DNA of 64,000 nucleotides, from positions 875,677 through 939,676 of the forward strand of contig CM030866.1 of the NCBI GenBank assembly GCA_018105865.1, given 5' to 3'. This stretch comes from Metaphire vulgaris. Its lineage: Eukaryota; Annelida; Clitellata; Crassiclitellata; Megascolecidae. Under the pieces are notes generated by a model that saw only the letters and a program-made list of their open reading frames with translations, did no database searches and was not told the DNA's origin. Shown here piece after piece: positions 23,310 through 35,325 of this stretch (position 1 is its first letter; every line of letters starts with the position of its first letter). Made by a program: the position numbers and the translations under genes.

Positions 23310-26300
23310 ATGAAAATGCCTGATTACGAAAGTGTTTACTCGTGGACGGTCTTGGACGTGGCTGAGTGGTTGGTAGAGAATGACTTTGACGGCTACGTGA
23401 ACCTGTTCACCACGGAACACGGAATCGACGGGAGAGCTCTGATGATGCTGACCGAAGATGACCTGCGCAGTCCTCCGTTGTCCCTGCGTGTCCTCGGAGA
23501 CATCAAACATCTAATGCTCTGTTTAAGCGAGCTTAAGTCTTCTCGTCTGGACGTGTCTCCAGCTTCACGACTCACCAACGGGACGTCGTCGTCGTCAGAC
23601 CACGGCAGGAAAAGGGCGGTGAAGTTTCGCCCCGTGTTTGACTCGGTTGACTGCAGCGAGGAATATCAGAACCAAGATTATCTTGATCGTCAGTCGCCGA
23701 CGACGGGAAAAGCCAGCGAATGGTCAAATTATGCTCTGCAGATCTCAAAAAATTTAAAACCGGAGTTTCAGAAACTGTTGATCAGCTACTTTTACATGTT
23801 CATCGTCTTTATGCTGACCGCGTTCGTGATGGTCATCGTACACGACAGGGTTCCCGACATGGACAAGTACCCGCCACTGCCTGACATAATGCTCGACAAT
23901 CTTCCGTACATTCCGTGGGCATTTGAGGCGTGCGAAGCGACCGCAGTTGTTCTTATGCTGATTCTTTCCGTAACGCTCTTCTTTCACAAACATAGGTATT
24001 ACAGTACGAATAAAAATAAATGATTTAAAAATATTGACGTCTGTGGTGCGCGGTGGAGCAGTGGTTAGCGCATTGGTCTGCCAATCTTAAGGTCTGTAGT
24101 TCAACTCCCAGCCATGACAGAAACTTTTCGGTTGTTTCTGTCCCAAGCACCCCAAGTCGACTCAGCTGTGAATGAGTACATCGGGTGTTAACTCGGTGGA
24201 AGGAAAGGCGGTGAGGGAAAGACCGACAATCTGCCCTCATTCAGCCATTGTCATGTTTAACTGAAGGCGCTAACCCTTCAGTTCTCTGACAGGCCCACGC
24301 TAGCCTGTGGAGCATAGCTTTACCTTTTATCTAGTGATGTATACAAGTAGCATATATACACACACACACACATATATACTGTATATATATATATATATGT
24401 ATATTCATTCATTTGTTTAATTTTTATGCCCTTGGTATTTAATTCCCAATGGTCTCTTATGTGCATTGTGCAAGGTACATTTTATCTCTGCATGTTGTAA
24501 AGATCTACAGTGACACGCTGAATAATGACAATTTATGCTGAATTTTCTGCTCACAGGTTCATAATTCTTCGTCGTCTCTTCGCTTTGACTGGAACAGTTT
24601 TTATGCTGCGCTGTGTAACAATGTTGATTACATCTCTCTCTGTTCCAGGAACTCATCTACAGTGTGAACCAAAAGTTTGTTTATTTTTTAATCTATGGCA
24701 TTGTATTTCTGTTGCATTCGTGCTTGCGTATCAAGATGATCTGATTGGTCTGATTGGTAAAAATGGTTAAAGTACTGGTCAGATATTATTTTTGAAGTGG
24801 TTTTTGAAGTTTAAATTTCGAAATATGGAGTTGAAGTTCACACATGGACACACACACACACGTGCATTGTATAAAATTAATTGTAACTTTAATGTTAATT
24901 TTGTATGAAATATACGTAGGTACTATGTCATTCCAAGTGGCACATTGTAAAAGAATTTAATTTGAGGCTTTAGTCATTTCAAGTCTATGGCCATATTGGG
25001 TCCCATGAAGTTTGAAATGGAGGTAGCTAAAGTCTGATGGTTTTGTGTATATTGCTGTCAAGTAAGAAAGGAATTTTGAGGGGGTTGGCCATCCAAAGTC
25101 CCTATCTTGTCATCTTTTGTGTTTTATTTGATGACATTTTAGCTATTATTATAATATTAGTACTGTACTATTTAGTATGAAAATTTTAAAGATATTTTAT
25201 TGAAATTTTGTCATCTGAGTAAATCTTCTATAGCATCTGTGATAGTTACTGAATGCTTGTTGTACATGAAAAGTTACTAGAATTAAAGCTGAATTTTTTG
25301 TATACAATTGATCGAAATGGAAAATGTTTTTGTAACTATTTCTTGGCACACATGTCTAATCATATCTTGGTTTTTACTCTGCATCATACATAGGCTTACA
25401 CTTGTAACTATGATCAGATCAGAAAGAATGAATTTCAGGAAAAGTAGTGCTGTGATAGTAAGAGCTTGGTGTTTTGAAGAGCGTGTGCCACAGGGATAAT
25501 ACTATTGGACATGTAGTGTGATGACATAAAAACAGTGTGTTATTCTAGAACTTCTCTGGGGAGGGGAATTTCCCCACCAAAGTTTGAAGTTTCCCCCCAA
25601 TTTTTTTGACATTTTGGCAAGTAGTATGACCTCCCCAATGTCTGCCCCCCAAATGTTAAACTCCCCCAATATCTAGGCGGCTAGAATAAACACTGCATAC
25701 AACTGTTATTATGGTAATTTGCAGATAAGTGCATTGGCTGGTGATTTGGTTTTTAACAGACGATGGGAAACATTCGGTCAAAGATCGAGAGAGCTCTGGT
25801 CATTTGGTCTGGCTTTGGAATGTCTCTGCAGGGCGTACGGACGTGTGGGGATTACATGTTCAGTGGGCACACTGTTGTAGTCACCCTTCTCAACTTTTTT
25901 ATCACTGAATGTAAGTTTTGGTTCAGTTAGGCGTCAACTAATTCAAGAGATCACAAATGCAAATTCTTCAACCAGAGGATAGGAACAAGGACAAAAATTT
26001 ATTTAGCTCAAGGGTTGTGGACAAAAGGAACAGTTTTGGACTAAATAAAAGACAGTAATAGTTTAACAATAATGTCTCCTAAACTACAGGGTGGTGCAAA
26101 AAACCGGACTATATTAAATGCAAACCTAAGTGTGACTAGTCCGGTTTTTTTGTGCCACCCTGTATTTGAAGTCACATTACTATTATTATTTGTAGGGAAT
26201 GTTTAATAAATTCAGTTGAAATATGTAATTTTTTAGTAGAAATATATCCTATCAATCTTTACTTTTATTTCATGCTTCTGAGGTTTGGATTTACAAGCGG

Positions 26301-26733
26301 CAGTTTGACGGTTAGTTCTATAGTGGACGTTATACTTTATGCTATCGGAGAGAATGCTTTTATTTCACCGTGAGAACTGTTGTCATTTTTGTCTTTGTGT
26401 TTTGTAGACACGCCTCGCGGAATCCCGATGTTGCATACGATCAGTTGGATCATGAATATATTTGCCATCTTCTTTATACTCGCGGCACACGAGCATTACT
26501 CCATCGACGTTTTCGTTGCGTTCTACATAACCTCTCGTCTCTTCCTGTATTATCACTCGCTGGCCAACAATCGCGTTTTGCGCCAGCCGGACTGTACCAG
26601 GACTCGAATCTGGTTTCCGCTGTTCTCGTATTTCGAGTCTTCCATAGACGGGATCGTGCCGAACGAGTACGAATGGCCGCACAGCGCGATTCTGAGATAC
26701 GTGCAGCACAGACGCGCGGGCAAAATTTCATAG
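23310..26733 (+). CDS. SAMD8/SMSr-like ceramide phosphoethanolamine synthase, copy 1
   Basis: The coding exons are 23310-23995, 24557-24674, 25760-25910 and 26408-26733. GT-AG borders and phases agree, giving 426 aa. An N-terminal SAM domain (~8-75) ends in [15 protein letters not shown]. Multiple membrane segments and the sphingomyelin synthase motifs follow: [31 protein letters not shown] and [14 protein letters not shown]. The lipid phosphatase-type triad (His of SGHT, His and Asp of HYSID) is intact. The C-terminus VPNEYEWP and the [10 protein letters not shown] form resemble SAMD8/SMSr rather than SGMS1/2, and length is close to human SAMD8. SMSr acts in the ER membrane, transferring phosphoethanolamine to ceramide. 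The ATG follows a splice acceptor, so a 5' non-coding exon is likely. This copy is more GC-rich and more diverged than copies 2 and 3. Confidence 0.93.
24047..24330 (+). mobile_element. tRNA-derived SINE in SAMD8-like copy 1 intron 1
   Basis: The head GCGGTGGAGCAGTGGTTAGC (A box region) and GTAGTTCAACTCCC (B box, about 24096-24109) define a pol III promoter. The body contains AAGTCGACTCAGCTGTGAAT, and a similar AAGTCGACTCAG occurs in the element at 42453-42740. Confidence 0.8.
25533..25695 (+). mobile_element. hAT-like MITE, family F, in SAMD8-like copy 1 intron 2
   Basis: It starts CAGTGTGTTATTCTAGAAC and ends GCGGCTAGAATAAACACTG. The flanks CATAAAAA and CATACAAC share 6 of 8 bases. It ends 64 bp before exon 3. 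Confidence 0.7.
25970..26062 (+). mobile_element. LINE RT C-terminal fragment
   Basis: One frame reads [19 protein letters not shown], resembling the conserved RVVxxWNxLP segment at the end of Jockey/CR1-type reverse transcriptases. A related fragment is at 57160-57290. It lies in intron 3 of copy 1. Confidence 0.5.
26087..26162. mobile_element. Tc1/mariner-type palindromic mini-element
   Basis: This 76-bp unit starts CAGGGTGGTGCAAAAAACCG and ends CGGTTTTTTTGTGCCACCCTG, flanked by TA on both sides. The arms pair almost perfectly, leaving a loop of about 26 bases. It lies in intron 3 of SAMD8-like copy 1. A second copy is at 28329-28406. Confidence 0.8.
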
Positions 26734-28328
26734 CCGGATCTCGGATAGGACGCTTGGTCGAATCTTCACAGATGCATAATAATTTTACGTCGTTCGTTTT
26801 CGACAGATTAGGCTTTAGCGTCGCTTGATTTTGTAAATTTTCTTTTTTCATGAGTTGTAGCTAGTTGTAGCTCTTTGTGTGGTTTATTTTTGCTCTAAGT
26901 TTTCAATTGCTTCTGTCTGTCGATTGATTTTTGCTTCTGGGAGTGTCTGTCTGAGAGAGTGTATCTGTAGTATTTCAGTGTTGCCCACATCGTCGGCCTG
27001 ACTTGATATTCACATATATTTGTCTTTCATTTTATACCTGATATTTTGCATTATTATTTTCATTATTTTGTGAGACTACTCGACATCCATTGTGGATTTG
27101 TGATGCTTTTCTTCGTATAAGTCATGGGCCTGGTCTTGACAAAGGCTATGTAAACCTTAACTTTAATTGTAAATTTGGTGATATGGGGGCCTTGGTTGTG
27201 CCTTTGGACCCCTTGTTTGCTTCCATTTGGTTTTTGAACTGTGTCCAGCTGTGTTTGTTAGAATATTCTTAACTTTGATGTTCTATAACTAGTCATGTAC
27301 TTTGTCAATGCTTGGTATGGTAAGTGGTTGCTCACTTGTAGGTTGGGTTGTAGTAAGTTCTGCAATTGATGATATCGATTAGATTCTTGGCGACTGTTCT
27401 TCAACTTAAAATCGTTGGGGGTCAGCCATTTGTATCCCCATGTGCTCTGAGTTTTTTGGACATTTCTTGGGACCCTCCAATCAAATTACAGTGTGAATAA
27501 TTGAGTACGATTTCTTTGTCTTCTGTGTTCGATGATTTTGGATGTAAATATTTGTAACTTCTCATTGAAAAATATTTAGCTGTGTTACTGTAAGCAGGAG
27601 CTAAATTAAGATGGTTGATAAATGTATGTTAATGGATGTACAGTATGAAATTCAAAAAAGTCAAAAGAACAATGAATCTAAAAGCATAAATATTCTTGGG
27701 TGGCACCTCTGAGGTAACACCCTGGCTGTCTCAACTGCAGCTATGTTTCAGGTGTTTGTTTTGAGTGACTTTGAAGTTTATAGCCATTTGGAACCAATGA
27801 AATAATTTGCTGCTAATCATACTGTATACTGAACTGTTGGCTACTACTTTATATCATAATGTGGTTTGTCCTTTATTGCAGTATAATTTCAAATGTTTTT
27901 ATATGGTTCAAGCTATCGAGCATAAATTGCACACTATTTGCATAGCTGACTTTATTATCCTGCTGGTTCCTACCTGAAAAATTTTATGACTGTTACCTGT
28001 ATGTTACCTGTATGAACTGTGTGACTTGTGATCAGTAAGAACTTAGATATAGAAAGTAAGGATTGACAACATTTGGAACGATGAAATGACATCATGAAAC
28101 TAGTTCTTGTACTTGGTATCTTTATTTAGAACTTGTATCATTGTTATTATTTGTATCGTTATGTGTACAGTACTTGTATTGTTACTAGTACTTGCATTGC
28201 TACTAGTACTTGTATCATTACTGTTACATGTATCACTACTGTTACTTGTATCATTACTAGTATCTGTTCATGGGATGGATGATACTTTTTTGGTTCTTTG
28301 GCTCTCCATTCCTGTGCATATTCATATA
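26734..28328 (+). other. Downstream region of SAMD8-like copy 1
   Basis: AT-rich, no further exon recognised; the proximal part is presumably 3' UTR. A TTGTATC/GTTACTAGTACTTG low-complexity block lies at about 28107-28260. Confidence 0.4.
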
Positions 28329-28406
28329 CAGGGTGGTGCAAAAAAACCGGACTATATTAAATGCAAACCTAAATGTGACTAGTCTGGTTGTTTTTGCACC
28401 ACCCTG
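28329..28406. mobile_element. Tc1/mariner-type palindromic mini-element
   Basis: A 78-bp unit with ends CAGGGTGGTGCAAAAAAACC and TTTTGCACCACCCTG and TA on both sides. It shares the core ATATTAAATGCAAACCTAA with the copy at 26087. Confidence 0.8.
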
Positions 28407-28935
28407 TATATTTTGTTTATTGTTTTGATAATTTTGTTATATTAGATCAGAATATAATATAATAATAATATAATATAACAAGGTTTAAAGTGGTTCAGTA
28501 GCAACTGCCCTGTGTGAGAACCACTGTATAACTTTACTACTTGTATATTTACTAGTAACAATACAACTACTTGTATATGTAACTATAAACACAGTCACAA
28601 TAAGAGTGGGTCTGACAGCAGTGGGCGACTGTCACACTGTATTTTGCACTAAAATTAGTCCTAATACAATTCTCCACTTATTTGCAGCATGGACTTCAGT
28701 TGTTGAGCTTTAATTACTGCATTGTCTGTATCTGTTGCAGGCATTCAATGTTTTATAGTTGGAAGAAATGACAAATGGTCAAGTTACAAAGACCTTTCTG
28801 TATTGCTTCATTTTATTAACAAACCAGAATCGAAAGGGAGTTGAAGCTGGGCTTTGTCTAGCTGTCCACGTACAGAGCAGGACTTTGCATCTGTAAGATT
28901 TAGTACGTTGGGCTATATCCGAGGTACGTTATATA

Positions 28936-29244
28936 CAGTGGCTGTGCCACATGGGGGATGAGTGGGGATGTATCCCCCCCCACCGGACTTCCGAGCTTAC
29001 TTTTTTTTGCTTGTGAAACCTATTTTTGGGTAAAAGTCTAGTAAAACTAACTGTGAATTACCTTTCTTTGCTTGGCAACCTATTTTTTGGTAAAGTACAG
29101 TATAGTCAAATTAGGGATAAAATTCCCCTTTTTCAGCCTTTTCCGGCAAAGTTTATAGATTTTTTCCCTTCTATCTTCATCCCCCGCACCAACTTTCTAT
29201 GAGTTCATTTCATCCCCCACCAAGAAATCCTGGATCTGCCACTG
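28936..29244 (+). mobile_element. hAT-like MITE, family I
   Basis: The ends are CAGTGGCTGTGCCACATGG and AATCCTGGATCTGCCACTG. The duplication GTTATATA (28928-28935) / GCTATATA (29245-29252) matches at 7 of 8 bases. Two TTTGCTTG-type motifs lie inside. Confidence 0.75.
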
Positions 29245-29331
29245 GCTATATACAATGCCATCCAATACGATAGCACATCACATGGAACCGTACATAATTG
29301 AGATACTTTATAACCGATTATGAGTTATAAC

Positions 29332-29500
29332 CAGGGTGCGATTTGTGACTGGAGCAGTGGGGGGACGATATTTGGGGAGGGGGAAGAGTTTGAGGGGATG
29401 TAGTTGTTGGGGAAATGTAGCAGTGGGGATATAGTGGTGAAGGGATGTAGCAGTAGGGGGGATGCAGGGAGGATCCTCCTTCCCTACAAATCGCGCCCTG
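29332..29500 (+). mobile_element. hAT-like MITE, family H
   Basis: The ends are CAGGGTGCGATTTGTGA and CTACAAATCGCGCCCTG. The duplication GTTATAAC (29324-29331) / ATTATAAC (29501-29508) matches at 7 of 8 bases. The interior is a degenerate GGGGATGTAG repeat. Confidence 0.8.
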
Positions 29501-29548
29501 ATTATAACTGAGTCTTATAGCGAAATTATAATGTAGCCTATATAGTTG

Positions 29549-29606
<58 letters not shown>
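29549..29606. repeat. (AT)n microsatellite
   Basis: About 28 AT dinucleotides. Confidence 0.95.
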
Positions 29607-29610
<4 letters not shown>

Positions 29611-29812
29611 GCCCTATATTAGTGCGGACAGCCTATGCAACTGTGTTGATATTTTTTGTTTGCTTCTATTTTCGCTACCTTAAACCAGATTTTGGCGCCC
29701 TTCCACCCACAAAATAATACTATGCAATAGCAAGATTTTTGGTCGGCCAATCATGGGGGTTTAACCTCCCAAACACCCCCTTTTGCTACGCCACTGTCAT
29801 CATCATTATCGT

Positions 29813-30121
29813 CAGTGGCGTAGTTTGTGGTTGCCCCCAACGGCCCCCACTTAAGCTTGCCCTTTGGCTGCCGAAGACAAAATATTTTTAACGAGCTTCC
29901 ATGCATGTTTAATTTTTTGACGCGACTTTGGGGGTCAAACTCCCCTTCCCCTTGGTTATCGACTGTAAAGGTTTAAGTAAGAGGCGATGACATTTTTTTG
30001 CTTGTCGGCTGAAAAACTAGAGGCGACAACGTTTTTTTTTGCTTGTCAGGATTTTTCCAAAGTTGGTCACGGTCAAAACCAAAAACCAACCCCCCTTCCG
30101 GAAATTCTGGCTACGCCACTT
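29813..30121 (+). mobile_element. hAT-like MITE, family D
   Basis: It starts CAGTGGCGTAGTTTGTGG and ends TCTGGCTACGCCACTT. The 8-bp duplication ATTATCGT is perfect (29805-29812, 30122-30129). Two TTTTTTTGCTTGTC motifs lie inside. A broken right end of a second family D copy lies just upstream, ending near 29796. Confidence 0.85.
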
Positions 30122-30129
30122 ATTATCGT

Positions 30130-31401
30130 TAATTTCCATTTCCTTGGCGTCGCCCTTCGATGCTACACTGCCTACAGTCCCATCAGCCGCCTGCGGCTGC
30201 TACGTGCGTCTGCGTGTTTGTGTGCTGCTGCTCTGTCAATAGCATCCACAGGCCTTATAGCCCTATATTGTTTATAGCTATAAACAATAGGCCTTTGACA
30301 CTGTTGGAGGCGATCGAGAGCTGCGTCATTCCTTCCCACTCACAATATATTAGGAGTGCCAATCAATGGACTATAATGACGCCTGTGAGATTCAACTGAT
30401 GCTTTGTTATAAATGACGTCACAAGAAACTCAGTATTGCAATAAACCACAATACGAAGATTTACATCTACAACGAATCTAATACCAACGCAAGATTACTA
30501 TCCCCTAAGTCTGGTAGGCCCCAGACGGCCGTAAGATCTTTAGTCATCGATGATGTCGTTGCTGCTCAGTCAACTTTAGGCCTTAACGGAAACGTTACAC
30601 GGAAGATTTCCGCCGGTAGAATATTCGGTTTGTACAACATGGAGCCTCTCTTGGCTGTCCGCTATGGTCTGGCCTAATTAAAGCGGGCAAGCGGGCGACA
30701 TCAGACTGGCCGGAACGGGAGCCGATAGAGAACTGATCTGTGAAACCGCGGAGCTCGTGAAGAAGTAAGTAAGTCATTTCACAGGGGTCTTGTTGAGTGG
30801 AGCGGAAGATGGCAGAGTGGGTTTAAAATACGCACTGGAGCGGTAGACCGACGGAATGGGTCTAGGCCCCCTTAACGCCCCTAGTGCAGTGCATAGGCGG
30901 ATTTTATTAAAGGCTAGGGTAGGCTTAAGCCTACCCAACTAATGTGTTTTTAAAGATTTTCGACGTTGTTTATGATTTATACCCCCGCAAATCACATTAT
31001 ACCCCTAATCAAATGCCTGGCTACGCCCCTGTTCCTCAGGCGAATCGACTGGCTGTTCTTGGCTTTAATCGTTGTCTCTGACATTGGCTGTAGTCAGCTC
31101 AGTGGCTACCTAAAAACTCCAAGCAAGCATGCGACTATCCAAGTCTTCAATTTTGTTGCCAGTGACGTAACCACACCCGGGAAATTTTACGGGCAATGTC
31201 TGGATGTACTACACCTTATTCCTGGGTTGATAGCTATAGCCAATCAATTTTAATTTGGTAGCATTAGGACTATATACAATTGTTGAAGAAACAACCCCCG
31301 TTCAACCATATTGGCTTATTTTGACAATTGAATTGATAAACATGACGTATTTTAGATGCTGACGTATGCAATATAATTTTTCATTTAAATTATATATATA
31401 T
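30130..31401. other. Gene-free stretch
   Basis: No exon is recognised. About 30895-31031 looks like a degraded hAT element (CATAGGCGGATTTTATT to GCCTGGCTACGCCCCTG). A possible SINE head (AGATGGCAGAGTGGGTTT) lies near 30808-30825. Confidence 0.4.
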
Positions 31402-31580
31402 CAGGGGCGTAGCCAGGAATTTGATTTGGGAGGGTATAAATATTTTGGGTGGGTATAAATCTTAACTATAAACCATATAAACCACATACAACCACATGTA
31501 AACCACATAAAAACTTTAAAGTAGACTTTTTTGGTGGGGGTATATATACCGATATACCCTCCCCCGTCGCTACGCCCCTG
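31402..31580 (+). mobile_element. hAT-like MITE, family B
   Basis: The ends are CAGGGGCGTAGCCAGGAATT and CGTCGCTACGCCCCTG. The interior has AAACCACAT repeats and the TATATATACCGATATACCC segment. It sits in AT microsatellite sequence, so the target duplication cannot be judged. An (AT)n tract of about 50 bp follows at 31585-31640. Confidence 0.8.
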
Positions 31581-31645
<65 letters not shown>

Positions 31646-31705
31646 ATTTTTTTCATTTAAACAAGTGTAACGATTGTTGAGTTGATCGGCTGTTCGAGTT
31701 CCACG

Positions 31706-31883
31706 CTGGGTTAAGCCTATTTCTAGGATTATCAATTTGGGGGAGGGGTCGGCAAATTCTGGGGGTCCCTGCCAAAAAGTATGACAAGCAAAAAAAGGTC
31801 ATCCCATAGCTGAGATTGGGGGAGGGGTGTTGGGGGGTGTCGGTCTCAAATTTGAGGGTGTTAGGGGGTGTAAAATAACCCTG
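31706..31883 (+). mobile_element. hAT-like MITE, family E
   Basis: It starts CTGGGTTAAGCCTATTTC (a slightly altered end) and finishes GTAAAATAACCCTG. The duplication GTTCCACG (31698-31705) / GTACCACG (31884-31891) matches at 7 of 8 bases. An ATGACAAGCAAAAAAAGG motif is present. Confidence 0.75.
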
Positions 31884-32639
31884 GTACCACGTTGGTTCAA
31901 GACTAGTGACGCCAATGACTTTTTTTACCTCTGTGGAGTTGATTTCGGTCACGTTGACTCATGCCTTGGTAGACCGCACTCTGCAGGTCTTCTGTTGACA
32001 TAAATTAATGTGAATCCCGCAGTCTTTGCGAAGCTCGCTGATTGGTCTACGCGCTTATAATGATTCGGTACTATTAGGTCTATACAGATCAACTAAAAAC
32101 AGCCTTGTTTTAAATATCACGAGCAAAGGTCGTTTCATAGGCCGAGAGACCAGACAGCTTTATACAGTAAATAGTCATGTGCATAATGGTCACAAATATG
32201 CCCAAACTAATTTGCCACAAAGCCGAGTGCTCTAGCTATTGTGAATCACACAGCGGTTATAACTAAATGAATATAGGCCTACAAAAACACTCGAAACACA
32301 GTCATTACTAGTCATCGTCAGCAGCAGCAGCTGGCGCAATCGAATGGTCTAAACTGTTTTAGCGTCACATTATTTAGAAAGTACTGTAATTTTGGCCCAA
32401 ATGAGAAAATAGTCTTGCGCGCTTCAATCGAGCTGATACAGGCCTAGCCTATCGAATTTTCACTTCGTTCTGCGATCCTGCCGGTCTGTGCAGGGTTTTT
32501 TGTTAAAAAAGGTGGGTTTCTAGTTTTACTTTATCCCATTGCATAGACCCTTTTCTATATAGGCCTGTAGCCGCAATAACGCTATGTAGTTAACTGAAAA
32601 CAAGTTGTCATGCCAGGCAATGAAGCCAGCGCTCTAGCG

Positions 32640-34245
32640 TAACAGGCTAGTTACTGTATACCAGTGTATAGCCCATGGCACAGTGCTCGCCAAACTTTTT
32701 TTGACACCACGGGCCACTGAAAATCTTGAAGCCGAGGGGGCCACAGGGCTAGTCTCAAAGGTTAGTCTTCTTTTCTTTGTTCTTATCCTCCTTCTTCTTT
32801 CCTCCTCCTCCTCCTCCCTCCTCCTTCTCCTCCTTCTTCTTCTATAGGCGCCCTGCAGATGTACCGCGTTGGCGAACATGGCTTGTCTTCCATTTGTCTT
32901 CTGTTGCGTGGATGATATCAATTGTTCCCATATAGTGTCCTCCCTGTGGATAACACAAACTGTCCAGATATTTTCTCCTTTGTTTTTCTCTTCTGTCCCT
33001 CTTTCCCTCAATCAGTCATGCTGTAACAAACATCTCTATTCCATCTTTTCACATCAGATGACCAAAAATTCCACTTGTCTTTTTAATATTGTTGCCACTA
33101 AGCTTTTTTGGGCTCCCGCTTTAGCCAAAACTTTGTTGTTCCTCATCATGTCTTTCCAACCAATTCTCATCATCCTTCTAAGAAACCACATTTCAGTTGA
33201 CACGAGTTCCCCCTCCCCCATGATTTTGAACACTGTCCAAGTCTCGCAGATAGTGGGTTTCTTTTATTTTGGAAATTACCATCGACTGTGTTTTGGAAAT
33301 TATCATCGACTGTGTTTTTGTTATTTATTTTTGATCCTGGTTTCCCGCAACCACTTTGTCAATCAGTCTCTGAAGTTGATCTTAGCTGTTGGCTATTAGT
33401 GACGTACAATCGGAGAATCCGATGTCATTGATGCCTCCCCCGAACTGCCCCCAACTGAGACTCCTTCTATTTGTCTTTGGTGTTTCCCATTATTTCTTTT
33501 CTGCGTGAAGATTGAAATAGTCTGGAGAGAGGCAACAACCTTGCCTGGCTCCTCTTCTAAATCTTCATTCATTTCCATGTTTTCCCGTTAACTCTTACTG
33601 ATGCCTCCTGGTTCAAATAGAGCTCCTGGAATAGACGTAGCCTGGTTCTTTTTCTTCCAGGCCTACTTAGGTCTAGGCCCTATTTAAAATAATTATTTGC
33701 ATAGTTTCTCGTGTTTGATATTGTCGAACACTTTTTCATAATATATGAAACATATGTAACCTATAGGTCTTTTAAAAACATCTATTGCTCTTTCTGTCAG
33801 TATTCTTGAAAAGTACAGTACATGGCATTCCTGCAGCCCATTTTCTTCTGAATCCAAACTGTTGTTCTGCTATTTGTTGCTTTATCTTGTTTCTGGCTGT
33901 CCTGGAGACTAATTCTCATTATACTACATGTTAAGTTTTGTCACGTGGCTGAATAGGCTCATTGTTCTTACAGTCTTCGCATTTTGTGGATCCTGTTTAG
34001 GCCTACTTGGTGAGTGTATAGTGAAAACTGGCTGGCACATCACATGGGATAATTGTCCGTTTATATATTATAATATTTGCCATTTCTGTCACCGTCTCGA
34101 TTCCAGCCTCACTATAGCGCTTTTAATCATTTCTATTAGACTACACTGTTATCAGATCCTGATAATTTGTTCTTCATTCGTTGGAGACTGGAGTGCTTCT
34201 TTGAACTCGTCTTTAAATGTGGTTGGCCCTGTGCTGTCGTTCAGG
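32640..34245 (-). mobile_element. Decayed RTE-like non-LTR retrotransposon (RT region)
   Basis: In changing minus-strand frames one can read reverse-transcriptase segments: DPQNAKTVRTMSLFSHVTK (about 33980-33925), QQFGFRRKWAAGMPCTV, ERAIDVLKDL, YYEKVFDNIKHEKL, and after a gap EMWFLRRMMRIGWKDMMRNN followed by LVATILKRQVEFL. This order matches endonuclease-reverse transcriptase LINEs of the RTE/Jockey-like type. Stops and frameshifts make it non-functional. A purine-rich GAAGAAGGAGGAG tract lies at its 3' side. The plus-strand open frame at 32869-33399 is a shadow of this relic. Confidence 0.7.
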
Positions 34246-35317
34246 GGCGTAAACCACGGGGTGGGTGGGTGGGTGGGGAATGCGAGGGAGGTCCCCAGTA
34301 ATTAGCGAGGGGGTAAAATATCATTTATCCCCAATGTTTTGTACTTTTCTGCTTCTTTAACGTGGTCATCGCTAAGTTTTCCGGGTGGGTATACTTTTAA
34401 AAGGTTTATATCCCCCAACGCTGATCATGGCAGGATTACGCAAATGTCAGGAATTTTAACTTTTCTATTTTGTTGTCATCATAGTTTTTTAGGCCTCAAC
34501 ATATATAATCTTCTCAAATTTTTATGATCTGCTCTTTCTCACTTAGCTTATAGGCTATCATTGTTCCTGTGTCTCTTTACATTTCCTTTTGATCGCTTCA
34601 TTAAGTTCCTGGTATTTATTAGTCTTAGATATATAATATATAGGCTTAAAAGCAACGACTATAACAATTATTGACAATTGCTTATCCTAATTCAATTTTA
34701 GTAAGTACTAATCAGCATATCTGGTTCAATTGCTGAAATAATTATTGTACAAAGACCAAAAAGGTGTCATAAGTTGTGACCTGGAGCAGTGGGAGGAGGG
34801 GGACATGGCGAGCCGTGGTGGGGGATTTGGAAAATGCATGGCTTAATGCAGATTAGAGTCCTACTTTGCTCTAATTTTCAACATTATTTTTATAAATTAT
34901 CACACACCAATTATTTGAACATGCTTAAATGCAATGGTGCAACTGCAAGTTGCAACAATTGAAGATCTGCAACGAAATTAAAGCAATTATCATTTAAAAT
35001 TAATACAGTGTTGCCATGGCAGGAATTGACACAGATGTCTTGTCAGTTTTTTTGCCAGTAAACCTGGTGTGGATGCCTGGGGGTCCAAATTGATAATTTT
35101 AAAGATTTTCATGTAAAAAGTGTTGAGCAATTTTGATTCCCTCATCTGGTGGACGCCCGGGGCCACCGCCCCACCGAACTTCCCCCTCTGCACGCCACTG
35201 CTGGCACAGGAGCAAACTTGGATGGAAAAGTGGGAGGCACAGCCCTATACCTTCCCCTTCGAACCTAACCTCTCAAATAGCGGGGAGCTCGAACCTAGCG
35301 GTCTAATATAAAAGCAT
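34246..35317. other. Gene-free stretch with broken DNA-element ends
   Basis: It contains a partial family with AGGGGCGTAAACCACGGGG at 34243, a family H fragment near 34765-34810, and a GCCACTG-type end near 35196-35200. No exon is recognised. Confidence 0.4.
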
Positions 35318-35325
35318 ACGCCTAT

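Noticed and set aside
24047..24120. Possible tRNA gene
   Set aside because: A- and B-box-like words are present, but no cloverleaf or CCA-side acceptor stem is found and the body continues as a SINE.
23310..26733. Assignment to SGMS1/2 (sphingomyelin synthase 1 or 2)
   Set aside because: The [10 protein letters not shown] motif, HEHYSIDVF and VPNEYEWP tail follow SAMD8/SMSr; SGMS1/2 have different residues there.
32869..33399. Plus-strand 176-residue hydrophobic open frame resembling a membrane protein
   Set aside because: The opposite strand carries ordered reverse-transcriptase motifs of a decayed LINE, which explains the region better.
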